This document shows positions 1 through 9,379 of a stretch of DNA of 64,000 bases, piece by piece. The notes beneath the pieces were generated by a model, which saw only the letters and a list, made by a program, of their open reading frames with translations, made no database searches and had not been told where the DNA came from. This DNA is from Methanobrevibacter arboriphilus JCM 13429 = DSM 1125 (GTDB taxonomy: Archaea > Methanobacteriota > Methanobacteria > Methanobacteriales > Methanobacteriaceae): contig NZ_JXMW01000006.1 of the NCBI RefSeq assembly GCF_002072215.1, positions 62,001 through 126,000 of the forward strand, written 5' to 3'. Positions within the stretch are counted from its first letter, which is position 1. The number at the start of each line of letters is the position of its first letter. The position numbers and the translations under genes are program-made.

Positions 1-379
1 AAATTAATGCAAAGAATCTAGCATTCTTAAACACTAAGTTTTTCAGTGTTAAACTTCCCAAACTATCAACAGCACCAGTATTATTTATAAATGTTACTCC
101 TTCATCACCACCAAGATCAATAATAGCTTTATTATTGGGATCAGAACTTTGAATTGTAATATTCCTACTATTATCAAAGGAAATATTAGTATTGTTCTCT
201 CCACTATAAATACCACCATCTAAATTTATAGTATCATTGCCTAAACTACCTTTGATACCCTCATTAGTAGTGTTATTAATATTGACTTCATTAGCAGATG
301 TAGAACTAATCGAAACTAAAAATAAAAAACAAAATAAAGTAGCTAATAAAATAAAGCTTATTTTTTTATTTTTAAACAT
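1..379 (-). CDS. Adhesin-like secreted protein, N-terminal part (runs off the window)
   Basis: An open frame of 126 codons begins at ATG 379-377 and continues past base 1, so only the N-terminus is present. The first ~30 residues form a signal peptide: a lysine-rich start (MFKNKK), a hydrophobic core rich in Leu, Phe and Ile, and a Ser-Thr-Ser-Ala exit region. After it come Asn-rich segments such as DTINLDGGIYSGENNTNISF and ITIQSSDPNNKAIIDLGG. This is the first-coil pattern of the beta-helix adhesin-like proteins of Methanobrevibacter, and the protein encoded at 56087-57451 starts the same way. The likely site of action is the cell surface. Repeat number and C-terminal anchor cannot be seen. 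Confidence 0.8.
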   Translation of the reverse strand, partial: MFKNKKISFILLATLFCFLFLVSISSTSANEVNINNTTNEGIKGSLGNDTINLDGGIYSGENNTNISFDNSRNITIQSSDPNNKAIIDLGGDEGVTFINNTGAVDSLGSLTLKNLVFKNARFFALI

Positions 380-850
380 AATTGCCCCCTATTCAATTAT
401 AATATTAAAATAGCTACAAAAAAGATAAAATCACAATATATTAAAAAATAAAATATATTGAAAAGAATAACTAAATAATGAAATATATATTTATTTTCTA
501 AGCATGTAAATTTTAAATCTTTTTATTATAATGGTAGCTATATAATTATTAATATTAGAAAAAATAGTATATAAAATTTTTTAAAAATTGTTCATTTTTG
601 TATATATACTAATTGAACAAAAATAATTGTGAGTCGACCTCAAAAGGAATTAAAAAAGAATTAAAAAATAAAATATGAAAAACTATAACTAGATAAAATA
701 ATTAAAACAATAAATTCTCTTCTCAATTAATAAAACTTCATATTATTAAATATTAATTATAGTTCAAATATCAATCAAAAGATTAATTATATTACTTTGT
801 ATGAACATATTAAATATTAATTAATATATAATGTTTAATTAATATATAAG
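380..850. other. Intergenic region between divergent genes
   Basis: 471 AT-rich bases separate the divergently transcribed adhesin-like gene and the FAD-Rieske gene. No ORF is supported. A TATA-like tract (GTATATATAC, about 600-609) is bracketed by the inverted heptamers TTGTTCA (588-594) and TGAACAA (614-620), which could be an operator over a promoter. That is inference only. Confidence 0.4.
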
Positions 851-2413
851 GTGTTGATTTTTATTAGAGAAAAACACTTACCATTTTGGTTAGATAAAGA
901 AGAACCATTAGAATTTCCTACTGTTAAAGATAAAACAAAAGTGGATGTAGCTATTGTTGGAGGAGGAATAGTAGGAATTACAACAGGATTAATGCTTAAA
1001 AAACAAGGTTTTAAAGTAGGTATAATTGAATCAAAAAAGATAGCTTCTGATGTAACGGGATCTACAACAGCTAAAATAACAATATCATCAAATTTAGTCT
1101 ATGATGAGATATTATCTGATTTTGGTTTGGAAACTGCTTTAAAATTCAGAGATGCAAACATATTAGCTTTTGATAAAATATCTGAATTAATTAATGAATA
1201 TAAAATCGATTGTGATTATGAAAAGATTCCATTATATATTTATTCAACAGATAAGAATAATTATAAAGATATTGAAAAAGAATATAAAGCATTGCAAAAA
1301 TTAGATATAGATGCTGATTTAACTGATGATTTTCAAATGCCTTTTAATGAAGAATCGTTCAAGGAAAACAATACGAAAAATAAGGACAGTGCGAATGATA
1401 TTGTTATAAATAAAGCTATAAGATATAATAATCAAGCTATATTTCATCCTAAAAAGTATAGTAATGCATTAGTAAAGCTAATACCTGGAGAAGGATCTCA
1501 TGTATTTGAAAATACTAAAGTAATAGATATTAAAGAAGATGAAATAAATAGAATAATAACTGAAAAAGGAGATATTTTTGCTGATTCTATTATTATAGCT
1601 ACAAATTCACCGATATATGACCCAGATTCAAGTTTATCATATATGTCCCCAATCAAATCATATATGTTGGGAGTATATGTAAAAGAAAAAATACCTGATG
1701 CTATGTTTGTTGATATAAATCCTTTCCATACCTATAGAAAGACTCCAACTGAAAAAGGAGATTTATTAATCATTGCAGGAGAACATCATCATACAGGTAA
1801 AAGTAAAAACACTAGTGCAAATTTCAAAAAATTAATAGAATATACAAAGAAAAAGTTCAATGTTAATTCAATTGAATATTTCTGGTCTAATCAAGATAAT
1901 AAAACTATTGATATGTTGCCAGTTATTGGAGAAACTTCTCAAAAGGGAATTTATATAGCTACTGGATTTGGTAGCTGGGGAATGGTAAAAGCAACGTTAG
2001 CAGGAATGATCCTAAGAGACTTAATATCAAATAAAAAAAATATTTATACTGAAGCTTTCTCACCAAAAAGATTTAAAAAACAACAATCAATAAAGAAAAA
2101 ATGTCAAAGTAGCTTCAATACAAAAGATTTAAACACAGAAGAATTAAAAATAATAAAAGAGGCAATATTAGATTTAAATCCTGAAGAAGCTAAAATAATT
2201 GAATTTCCTAAAAGAAATATATCTATCTATAAAAATTCGAAATCCAATGTTTTTGTACTCCAAGCAAACTGTACTCATTATGGATGCAGATTAAGCTGGA
2301 ATTCAGCAGAAAAAACTTGGGATTGTCCACAACACGGTTCTCTTTTTAATTATAAAGGCAATTCGATTCATGGCCCAGCTATTAAAAATTTAAAATCTTA
2401 TAAAATTGACTAA
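851..2413 (+). CDS. FAD-dependent oxidoreductase with C-terminal Rieske [2Fe-2S] domain
   Basis: A two-domain redox protein of about 520 residues. The N-terminal half is a DAO-type FAD enzyme: a dinucleotide-binding motif VAIVGGGIVGITTGLML at ~32-48 follows the typical LPFWLD opening, and a second FAD contact GIYIATGFGSWGM lies near 375. The C-terminus is a Rieske domain with C474-x-H476 and C492-x2-H495 cluster ligands. The architecture matches Bacillus YhfW-like proteins; the substrate is unknown. The first listed codon is GTG at 851, but AAGGTG at 848-853 looks like the ribosome site itself. An in-frame ATT at 863 lies nine bases past it, so the true start may be non-canonical. The gene stands alone and has no terminator that I can see. 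Confidence 0.88.
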   Translation: MLIFIREKHLPFWLDKEEPLEFPTVKDKTKVDVAIVGGGIVGITTGLMLKKQGFKVGIIESKKIASDVTGSTTAKITISSNLVYDEILSDFGLETALKFRDANILAFDKISELINEYKIDCDYEKIPLYIYSTDKNNYKDIEKEYKALQKLDIDADLTDDFQMPFNEESFKENNTKNKDSANDIVINKAIRYNNQAIFHPKKYSNALVKLIPGEGSHVFENTKVIDIKEDEINRIITEKGDIFADSIIIATNSPIYDPDSSLSYMSPIKSYMLGVYVKEKIPDAMFVDINPFHTYRKTPTEKGDLLIIAGEHHHTGKSKNTSANFKKLIEYTKKKFNVNSIEYFWSNQDNKTIDMLPVIGETSQKGIYIATGFGSWGMVKATLAGMILRDLISNKKNIYTEAFSPKRFKKQQSIKKKCQSSFNTKDLNTEELKIIKEAILDLNPEEAKIIEFPKRNISIYKNSKSNVFVLQANCTHYGCRLSWNSAEKTWDCPQHGSLFNYKGNSIHGPAIKNLKSYKID

Positions 2414-2792
2414 GTGAAAATAATAGGCTTAATGAATAAATAAGAGATATTAAATTTTATACTAAATTAAATATTATCTTAATTATTTTAAATAAAATAA
2501 TAAGGATATTATAAGATTTAAAAAATTAATAAATGGAATTAAAAAGATTTTTAATTTAATCAATTAATTATTGATTAATAAAAAGAACAAGGTTACTTTT
2601 AATAGATAAATGATTTCATATATCAAAAAAGATATTATTATAAAAAGAACTTAATAATAAAAAATTACTATAAATTTATCTAATGTTAAATATTATCTAA
2701 TATTAATTTATTTAATATTAAATTCATATAATAAACTTACTTTTTTATTTAATAAACTTTTTTATTTAATGATTTTCCTTTTATAAATTTAT
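2414..2792. other. Intergenic region, no gene seen
   Basis: 379 AT-rich bases between convergent genes. Only short degenerate repeats are visible (TTAAATATTATCTAATATTAA-like pieces near 2690-2720). I see no ORF, structured RNA or clear terminator. Confidence 0.5.
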
Positions 2793-3068
2793 CTATTCTT
2801 TAAAATTATTATTCTCTCTTTTCAATAATTTTAAAAGCAATCCATCATGTTCTAAAATTTTATTTATCTTTTTAATATCACTAAATATTTTTGACTTAAT
2901 TGAATTTTTTGTTTTTTTAGATTTTTTTGGTCTTTTAGGGTTTTCATAATGCTCATTGTGTTCCATTAGTTCATTTGAAAGACTTTTTTCTGCGGATGAA
3001 AGCGGTTCAAAGCTACAGAATAAATATAGGAACAAAAGCACTATAAATAATGTAGTTGTTTTGTTCAT
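2793..3068 (-). CDS. Small secreted or membrane-anchored basic protein, unknown function
   Basis: 91 residues. The N-terminus is a good signal peptide or anchor: MNKTTT, then a core of Leu, Phe and Ile (about residues 7-20), then SSAEKS as a possible cleavage site near 25. The mature part is very lysine-rich (KRPKKSKKTKNSIKSK, ~45-60) and ends in a predicted helix with Leu-Leu-Lys-Leu-Leu spacing. The ribosome site is weak, so the gene is not certain. I do not recognise a family. A strongly basic exported peptide could act on the cell wall or on anionic surface polymers, but nothing in the sequence proves this. Confidence 0.5.
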   Translation of the reverse strand: MNKTTTLFIVLLFLYLFCSFEPLSSAEKSLSNELMEHNEHYENPKRPKKSKKTKNSIKSKIFSDIKKINKILEHDGLLLKLLKRENNNFKE

Positions 3069-3737
3069 GTCGTAGCCTATATTTTAATATTAGCATAGGT
3101 AGCTAATTAGACATTTTCGAAGTTATCTTTGTTTTTAATCAAAACTAAAGACTTTGACCTCTTGCTTTATTAGAATATATATTAATAGAATATATAATTA
3201 AAATAATTATATTAAATAAATTAATTATATTAAATAATTATAATTAAATAATTTTTAATTAAAAATATTCGAATTATTTTATATTATAATTATTTTATAT
3301 TCCAAGCATTCATAGGTCAAATTTTATACACTTGCTCAAAGATATATTATATCTCAAAATATATAAACTTTACTTTTTGAGAATTTTTATTCCTAAAATG
3401 TGAACAAATATTAAAAAAGGATTAAAAATGATTAAAAAATGATTAAAAATATAGATTAAAAATATAATTTAAAAATATAATTTTAAAAAGAGATATTCTA
3501 ATAATTTCTTAAAGGTCCATATTTTATTTTAATTGTTATTCTTATATTTTTCTTATTCATTGTTTTAATGTAGATTTTGTTTAACTTCTTTTTTATATTA
3601 TTATTGATAGTTTTTCATCAGCTTCTGAAAATTTCATTTATTCACAAGCCCTTTAATCTTTTTGAGCATGTGAAATACTGAAATCATGATTAATTATTTG
3701 AATTATAAATGAATGAATAAGAAGATAACTAAGCTGT
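3069..3737. other. Intergenic region, no gene seen
   Basis: 669 bases of AT-rich sequence downstream of fprA. It includes tandem ATTATATTAAATAA-like pieces (3190-3300) and a short palindrome AGATATATTATATCT near 3340. No ORF with a ribosome site and no clear terminator were seen. Confidence 0.5.
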
Positions 3738-4961
3738 TTACTCAGATTTTAATTTTTTACCTATTTCTTTTCCAATTTCATAACATTTAAGTAATTCTTC
3801 TTCAGTAGGAATATATGTTAAATCATATTGTTCTACTACTTCAAAACCTGCTCCTTGAAGGTCAGCTGTTAGTTTTCTATTAGCCCCTCCACCCCAACCT
3901 TTGGAACCAAACACAACTGCTTCTTTCTGATAACCAGTCTTTTTAAAAGAAAGAGCATTGAAATAATACATCAAATCCCCTAAACTAGGATAAGGGTTGT
4001 TCATCATAGTAGGACTACCAACAAAAATAGCTTTACTATCAAGAACATCAGTTACAATATCACTCCTACCATCAGTATGTAAAAAATAGGACTTAACTTG
4101 AATTCCTTCACTAATAAGACCTTCCATCATAGCATGAGCCATTTTTTGTGTGGAATGATGCATTGTATCATATAAAAAAGTTACTTTATCTTTACATTCT
4201 CCAGAAGCCCATTCTTTATATTTATTAATTAATTTCATAGGTTCTGTTAAAATTTGTCCATGAGATGGAGCAATAGTTTTTATTTTTTCAAGAAGACCTA
4301 ATTCAACAACTTCATCAAGCTTTCTTAAAACAAGTGGAGAAGAAGGAGTTATTAAATTAGCATAGAACTTTTGTGCATGACTTATTAAGAAATCCTCTGA
4401 AATATCAGTGTCATATCTTTCACTTGCACAAATATGTTGTCCAAATGCATCATTTGAAAATAATATTCCATCTTGTGCTAAAAATGTGAACATACTATCT
4501 GGCCAATGCAACATAGGTGCTTCAAGAAAAGTAAAAGTTTTACCACCAATATCAAGAGTATCTCCAGTTTTAACCACATTCATATCAAAGTTTTCAAGTG
4601 CAGGTACATGACTTATAAGACCATTAACAGCTTTAGGAGAACAATAAAGATCTAAATCTGGGAATTTTTTAACAAATTCAGCTAAACACCCACTATGATC
4701 ATTTTCAATATGATTTTGAATAATTACATCAATTTTTGGCTCTTTGCCTTCTTTACTAAAAGCATCATAGATTCTTGCCCAAAGCTGTGCAGAAGATCCA
4801 GGATATGTGTTATCAATTAATGCTGTTTTTTCTTCACCAAATACTAAGTAACAATTGTATGTTGTACCATCTAAAGTATATCCATGATAATCTCTTAAAT
4901 CCCAATCAAGAACGCCAACCCAATATACTCCGTCAGCTATTTTAAATGCATCTGCTTTCAT
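3738..4961 (-). CDS. fprA: Coenzyme F420H2 oxidase, flavodiiron protein FprA
   Basis: Reduces O2 to water with electrons from F420H2, protecting the strict anaerobe in the cytoplasm. The 407-residue length is typical. The N-terminal metallo-beta-lactamase-like domain carries a complete di-iron set: H84-x-E86-x-D88-H89 (HIENDH), H152, D171 and H234. The C-terminal half is flavodoxin-like and begins with [20 protein letters not shown] (~260); an FMN-binding loop [13 protein letters not shown] lies near 315 and [11 protein letters not shown] near 355. There is no extra rubredoxin or NADH-oxidase module, as in the methanogen F420-specific enzymes. The start ATG follows GGTGAG with good spacing. 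It is a single-gene unit, divergent from the cDPG synthetase gene. Confidence 0.95.
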   Translation of the reverse strand: MKADAFKIADGVYWVGVLDWDLRDYHGYTLDGTTYNCYLVFGEEKTALIDNTYPGSSAQLWARIYDAFSKEGKEPKIDVIIQNHIENDHSGCLAEFVKKFPDLDLYCSPKAVNGLISHVPALENFDMNVVKTGDTLDIGGKTFTFLEAPMLHWPDSMFTFLAQDGILFSNDAFGQHICASERYDTDISEDFLISHAQKFYANLITPSSPLVLRKLDEVVELGLLEKIKTIAPSHGQILTEPMKLINKYKEWASGECKDKVTFLYDTMHHSTQKMAHAMMEGLISEGIQVKSYFLHTDGRSDIVTDVLDSKAIFVGSPTMMNNPYPSLGDLMYYFNALSFKKTGYQKEAVVFGSKGWGGGANRKLTADLQGAGFEVVEQYDLTYIPTEEELLKCYEIGKEIGKKLKSE

Positions 4962-5437
4962 ATTCTCACCATTTAATATATCTCATTATTTATAAACTAT
5001 ATAATTGATTGTATAGATTACAATATAAATTAATCCAATATTTATTCTATTAATAATTCATTAATATATTACCAATCAAATATATTACTATTAAATATAT
5101 TACTATTAAATATATTACTATTACAATATATTACTAATCAAATATTTTACTAATTAAATATATTTCTAATTTTAAATATTTAAATCTGTTCAATTAATCT
5201 GACAATTAAATTATCTCAATTAATTATCTCAATTAATTGATTATTTTTATGTAATTTATGCAATACAAATAAAGATAAATAGTTATACAATGTTATATAA
5301 TATTGAATATAATTCAAAATAATTAGAAAAAGATAATTCACTACATCTTTATTGAAATATTTCTAAAATTTATATAAAAAATATGGAATTAAAGTATAGA
5401 TTAATAAATAAATTAATAAATCTAAAAAAGTGGTTTT
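4962..5437. other. Divergent promoter region, fprA and cpgS
   Basis: 476 bases between divergent genes. Near 5075-5170 there is a run of short direct repeats built on AAATATATTACTATT. A TATA-like box (TTTATATAA, 5369-5377) lies about 60 bases before the cDPG synthetase start and is its likely promoter. Nothing coding is seen. Confidence 0.5.
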
Positions 5438-6817
5438 ATGAAAAATATGGAAAAAATAGTTTGTTTAGTTGATGGAGAGCATTATTTACCAGTTACTAAA
5501 TCTGCAATTGAAATATTAAATAGTTTAGAACACGTAGATGTTGTTGCAACAGTATTTATTGGAGGAACTGAAAAATTAAGAACAGATAATCCTGAAAGCT
5601 ATGCCAAAATGATGGGAATGCCTGTACATTTTGGTCCAGATGAAAATGAGATTCCCTATGATTTAATAGTTGAAATGATTAAAGAATATAATGCAGATGT
5701 TGTAATGGATTTAAGTGATGAACCAGTACTTGATTACACCAAAAGGTTTAAAATAGCTTCAAAAGTAATTAGAGAAGGTGCTTTATACAGAGGACCAGAT
5801 TTTGAATTTCAACCATTAACAGAGTATAAAATACCAACAAAACCATCTCTTAAAATACTTGGAACTGGTAAAAGAATAGGTAAAACAGCAGTATCTGCAT
5901 TTGCAGCAAGACTTATAGATGAAAACGGTTATGAACCATGTGTTGTAGCTATGGGTAGAGGAGGTCCAGAAGAACCTGAAATTGTAAGAGGGGATGAATT
6001 AAAAATCACACCAGAATTTTTAATGGAACAATCTAACAAAGGTGTTCATGCGGCTTCTGACCATTGGGAAGATGCTCTTATGAGTAGAATTCTTACTATT
6101 GGTTGTAGAAGATGTGGAGGCGGAATGTCTGGTGATGTATTCATGACAAACATGAAAAAAGGTGCGGAAATAGCTAATGAAGTTGAATCAAAATTTATTA
6201 TATTTGAAGGTAGTGGTGCAGCTATTCCCCCAGTTAAAACAGACAAACACATTGCATTGATAGGAGCAAATCAACCAATTTTAAATATAACTAATTTTTT
6301 CGGACCATTCAGAATAAGTTTAGCTGATTTAGTTATTCTTACAATGTGTGAAGAGCCAATGAGTACACCTTCAAAGATGAAAGCTATAGAAGAGTTTATA
6401 AGTGAAATAAATCCTAATGCAAAAATCATATCTACTGTATTTAGACCTAAACCTCATGGTGATATTAATGGTAAAAATGTGTTGTTTGCTACCACAGCTC
6501 CAGATGAAGTAAAAGATGTTTTAGTGAGTCATTTAGAAGAAAATTATGGATGTAAAGTTGTTGGAACTACACCACACCTTTCAAACAGACCACTTCTTCA
6601 AAAAGATATTGAAAAATACATAGATCATGTCGATGTAATGCTCACTGAACTTAAAGCTGCAGCTGTAGATGTTGCTACTAAGGATTCACTTGAAGCAGGA
6701 CTTGAAGTTGTTTATTGTGATAACATCCCAATAGCTATTGATGATACTTATCCAGATCTTGATGAATCTATTCTTGAAATAGTAGATGGAGCTATTGAAG
6801 ATTTTAATAAAAAATAA
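5438..6817 (+). CDS. cpgS: Cyclic 2,3-diphosphoglycerate synthetase
   Basis: Makes cyclic 2,3-diphosphoglycerate from 2,3-diphosphoglycerate with ATP; the product is the main solute and phosphate store of Methanobacteriales. The 459-residue protein opens with [12 protein letters not shown], the family hallmark. A P-loop, [13 protein letters not shown], lies at ~147-159, followed by a conserved glycine-rich block ([19 protein letters not shown], ~177-195) and [12 protein letters not shown] (~223-234). The length agrees with the characterised Methanothermus fervidus enzyme. ATG 5438 follows GTGGT; a second in-frame ATG nine bases on (MEKIVC) is also possible. The gene is monocistronic and is followed by an AATAATACT-type simple repeat. 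Confidence 0.93.
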   Translation: MKNMEKIVCLVDGEHYLPVTKSAIEILNSLEHVDVVATVFIGGTEKLRTDNPESYAKMMGMPVHFGPDENEIPYDLIVEMIKEYNADVVMDLSDEPVLDYTKRFKIASKVIREGALYRGPDFEFQPLTEYKIPTKPSLKILGTGKRIGKTAVSAFAARLIDENGYEPCVVAMGRGGPEEPEIVRGDELKITPEFLMEQSNKGVHAASDHWEDALMSRILTIGCRRCGGGMSGDVFMTNMKKGAEIANEVESKFIIFEGSGAAIPPVKTDKHIALIGANQPILNITNFFGPFRISLADLVILTMCEEPMSTPSKMKAIEEFISEINPNAKIISTVFRPKPHGDINGKNVLFATTAPDEVKDVLVSHLEENYGCKVVGTTPHLSNRPLLQKDIEKYIDHVDVMLTELKAAAVDVATKDSLEAGLEVVYCDNIPIAIDDTYPDLDESILEIVDGAIEDFNKK

Positions 6818-7100
6818 TAAAAATAATAAGACTAATAATACTAATAATACTAATAAAGTTAACAAAGCCAATAAACCAATAAAAAAACAATAATAAAAAT
6901 AATAGAATTAATAAAAGAATAAAAATAAACCTAATAAAACAACAATAAAAGTAATAAAAACAATGCTAAAAATACATAATAGAATTAATAATAAGGAAAT
7001 AATAAAACAAATATCAAAATTAGATTAGATTAAATTAGATTAAAGTAAATATCAAGATTTTTAATAAAAGTTTATATTAAATCATATAAAGGGAGATAAA
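6818..7100. repeat. AAT-rich simple-repeat spacer
   Basis: Trinucleotide-type repeats (AATAATACTAATAATACT, AATAAAAACAATAA) fill about 6820-7000. A pentanucleotide ladder (TTAGATTAGATTAAATTAGATTAAA, split over 7019-7045) follows. There is no coding potential. Such tracts recur between genes in this genome. Confidence 0.6.
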
Positions 7101-7565
7101 ATGCCACTTGTATCAAGAATAGAGATTGTAAAAAAATCTAAACAACCAGTAATCTCTATTAAAACCACAACAAAAATGGAAAATCTACCTATAGTAATAG
7201 GGGAAACTTATGAAAAAATAGAAGAATATCTGAAAGAAATTGGAGAATATCCTGAAGATATTCCTTTTGTAAGATATTTTAATATGGACATGGAGAATTT
7301 AAAAGTAGAAATAGGTTTTCCTGTTTACAAAGAGTTACCTGGAAAAGATGATATAGAATTCAGCTATATAGAAGAGATGAAAGCTGTGTATAGCCTATAT
7401 CAAGGACCTTATCAAGAGATGGGAGAAACATACGATGAAATTATGATGTGGATTGAAGATAATGGGATGAAACCTACTGGAATATTTCTAGAAAGCTATT
7501 ACAATAGCCCAAAGGATGTTTCAGAAGATAAACTATTAACTAGAATTTTAATGCCATTAGATTAA
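7101..7565 (+). CDS. GyrI-like effector-binding domain protein
   Basis: A stand-alone 154-residue SOUL/GyrI-type small-molecule-binding domain, with no DNA-binding part. Two tandem beta-alpha-beta-beta halves are visible: IEIVKKSKQPVISIKTTTKMENLP...ETYEKIEEYLKE, and then MENLKVEIGFPVYKEL...MKAVYSLYQGPYQEMGETYDEIMMWIEDNG. The closing ESYYNSPKDVSEDKLLTRILMPL is the usual end of this family. Proteins of this kind bind hydrophobic or cationic ligands or hydrolyse reactive small molecules; the ligand here is unknown. The start is supported by GGGAGAT six bases upstream. The gene is monocistronic. Confidence 0.85.
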   Translation: MPLVSRIEIVKKSKQPVISIKTTTKMENLPIVIGETYEKIEEYLKEIGEYPEDIPFVRYFNMDMENLKVEIGFPVYKELPGKDDIEFSYIEEMKAVYSLYQGPYQEMGETYDEIMMWIEDNGMKPTGIFLESYYNSPKDVSEDKLLTRILMPLD

Positions 7566-7839
7566 TATTTAAATCCTTTTATTTCTATATTTATCTTTTT
7601 AATACTTATTTTCATATTTAATTTTTCAATATCTATTTTTTATATTTTTTATTATAATTATTATTTTGAATTTTAATATTTATCTTTTTTAAAAGAATTT
7701 ACAATTATTATCTCTAATACTTTTTTAAATTATATCAACAATAAAAATTTTAAATATTAAAATTCAAAATAATAATTATAATAAATAAAATTTTAAAATA
7801 ATGATAAAAAAAAATTAATAAAATAAATAAGGTGTCAAT

Positions 7840-8394
7840 TTGGAAAAAGAAGATATAAAAAAGATTTTGACATTTACAATAAAAGAAAAAGAAATAATAA
7901 GAGAATTAAATCTTCCAGAAGAAATTTTTTTACCACTTTTCTTTTCAGTCCGTTTTGGAGGGGACTGGAGTGTTAATAAAAACTCTAAAAAGCTAATGTC
8001 TATAAAAGAAAAAGTAACAGAGTATGATAAAAAAACTAAAATAGGATATACATTAGAGAAAATATACTTATTTGTTAATCCCGAAATTTTATCAAAAGAA
8101 GGTAAAATATACAGAATGGAAAAATGTGGAAATAAAAATGAAAGAGAGCTAGTTGAAAGACCATATATGACAAAAGTAAATGGAGAATATATTTTAGAAG
8201 CCATTTTAAATCCAAAAGATATGGAAATATCTGTAAAACATTTGGAAGGGCCTTTAAACTTTTATGGACCTGCTGCATATGGATCTTCTCATGAAATGGA
8301 ACATCTTGAATATAATGAAACAAAAGGAATTCCTTTTTGGGACTTTAAATACATTTTAAACAAAAAAACTCATGAAACTCATGAAAACTTGTAA
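7840..8394 (+). CDS. Peptide-deformylase-like metalloprotein
   Basis: 184 residues from a TTG start behind AAGGTG. The C-terminal two-thirds follows the order of peptide deformylase: FVNPEIL (~78-84), a cysteine (C96, in EKCGN, at the place of EGCLS), VERPYM (~105-110), and an HExxH motif H151-E152-M153-E154-H155 followed by LEYNETKGIPFWDF, which recalls QHExDHLxGxLF. C96 plus the two histidines would give the deformylase metal site, although the Cys-loop is degenerate. Archaea start translation with unformylated methionine, so a deformylase is unexpected. It may act on another formyl or acyl substrate, or only bind metal. The assignment rests on motif order, not on an alignment. Confidence 0.6.
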   Translation: MEKEDIKKILTFTIKEKEIIRELNLPEEIFLPLFFSVRFGGDWSVNKNSKKLMSIKEKVTEYDKKTKIGYTLEKIYLFVNPEILSKEGKIYRMEKCGNKNERELVERPYMTKVNGEYILEAILNPKDMEISVKHLEGPLNFYGPAAYGSSHEMEHLEYNETKGIPFWDFKYILNKKTHETHENL

Positions 8395-8595
8395 AAACCT
8401 TTAAAAATCTTTAAAAATCCTTAAAAAATCATGAAATCTAATAATAACTTATAAAAATCTATAATAAACTTATAAAAACTTATAAAAAACTTAAATATAA
8501 TTATTTAAAAAAATATAAAAATATTTAATATTTGTAATTAATTAAGAATAGTTTTATTATTAACTAATTACAAATAATTAAAATGATGATTAAAA

Positions 8596-8847
8596 ATGTT
8601 GAAGGAAGTTAAATTAAAACTAAGAAAAAATGAGGAAATAATCGATGCAGAATTAATAGAAGTTTCTAATCCTGATATTTCACCTACTACTGGTTTACTA
8701 TATGATGTTAAGGTAGATTTAGAAAAAAGAAATGAAATATATAGGCATGGATTAAAATTCGATATTACTGATGGTAAAAAAACATTGAAAGAATGTAGAG
8801 TGTTTAATATTGATGGAAAATATGTTAAGTTTATATCAACAGAATAA
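8596..8847 (+). CDS. Small conserved-looking protein, unknown function
   Basis: 83 residues, rich in Lys and Glu, with alternating hydrophobic residues that suggest a small beta-rich fold (LLYDVKVDLEKRN, GLKFDITDGKKTLKECRVFNIDGKYVKF). There is no signal peptide or membrane segment. The ribosome site before ATG 8596 is weak (ATGATG). Codon use resembles neighbouring genes, and the frame is clean over the whole length, which supports it being real. I do not recognise a family. Confidence 0.55.
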   Translation: MLKEVKLKLRKNEEIIDAELIEVSNPDISPTTGLLYDVKVDLEKRNEIYRHGLKFDITDGKKTLKECRVFNIDGKYVKFISTE

Positions 8848-9091
8848 TATGACATAATTTAATACTTTTTGATAAATAGCTACTTTATTTTTATTATAAA
8901 TCTTAGATAGATATTAAATCTTAAATAGATTATATTAATGTTTTTACACTGAATATACATATTATTGAATATACATCAAAGATATTTATTATTGAATATA
9001 CTTTGAATCTCATTATCTTAATATTAAAATCTGATTATCTAATACTAGAGAGTATCTAATATTAGATATTATTATAAAAATAACCACAACA

Positions 9092-9099
9092 TTTATATA
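9092..9099 (+). promoter_or_regulatory. TATA box of a candidate short transcript
   Basis: The sequence TTTATATA follows AACCACAACA, a plausible archaeal BRE-TATA arrangement. A start of transcription about 25 bases downstream would fall inside the perfect palindrome at 9111-9130. No protein-coding gene lies within reach on this strand. Confidence 0.4.
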
Positions 9100-9110
9100 A
9101 TAAAAATAAT

Positions 9111-9130
9111 AATATAACAATTGTTATATT
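9111..9130. promoter_or_regulatory. 20-bp perfect palindrome, candidate operator
   Basis: AATATAACAATTGTTATATT reads the same on both strands. It covers the expected transcription start of the TATA box at 9092-9099, the usual place for an archaeal repressor site. The binding protein is unknown. Confidence 0.45.
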
Positions 9131-9262
9131 ATATAACATGTCATAGATAGAAAATTGCCCTCAATTGACAAAATTTTTTATTCCATGGAATATTTCTAAA
9201 TAAGCATATCAACTCATAATTTAGTCAACCTCAAATTATTGTTAATTGAGGTTATTTTCTCC
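9120..9262 (+). ncRNA. Candidate short regulatory RNA with alternative hairpins
   Basis: This is inferred from an upstream TATA box and palindrome and from a downstream hairpin with arms AACCTCAA (9227-9234) and TTGAGGTT (9246-9253). The earlier segment CCTCAATTGAC (9159-9169) could pair with the same right-hand region (9241-9251, ten of eleven bases). The two hairpins therefore exclude each other, like an antiterminator and a terminator. A 12-bp palindrome ATTCCATGGAAT lies between them (9180-9191). No ORF longer than a few codons is present. Ends are approximate. Confidence 0.3.
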
Positions 9263-9334
9263 CAAATAATTCTATATAAAATCTAAAATATTTTGCATGA
9301 AAATCAATGATATAAAAATCAAACAGAAAAAAAA

Positions 9335-9350
9335 TTTAGGTATGCCTAAA
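9335..9350. promoter_or_regulatory. DtxR-type metal box (site A)
   Basis: TTTAGGTATGCCTAAA is an inverted repeat with TTTAGG/CCTAAA half-sites and a four-base centre. It matches the two sites at 58073-58088 and 59507-59522, and it resembles the core of DtxR/IdeR-family operators. It abuts the TATA box at 9353-9360, where a bound repressor would block TFB/TBP. Confidence 0.6.
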
Positions 9351-9352
9351 CA

Positions 9353-9360
9353 TTTATATA
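9353..9360 (+). promoter_or_regulatory. TATA box behind metal box A
   Basis: TTTATATA lies directly after the TTTAGG...CCTAAA palindrome. The predicted transcript would start near 9380 and run into the hairpin-bounded segment 9421-9517. The geometry repeats that at 58073-58098. Confidence 0.5.
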
Positions 9361-9379
9361 CTAGAAAAAACAATATTAA

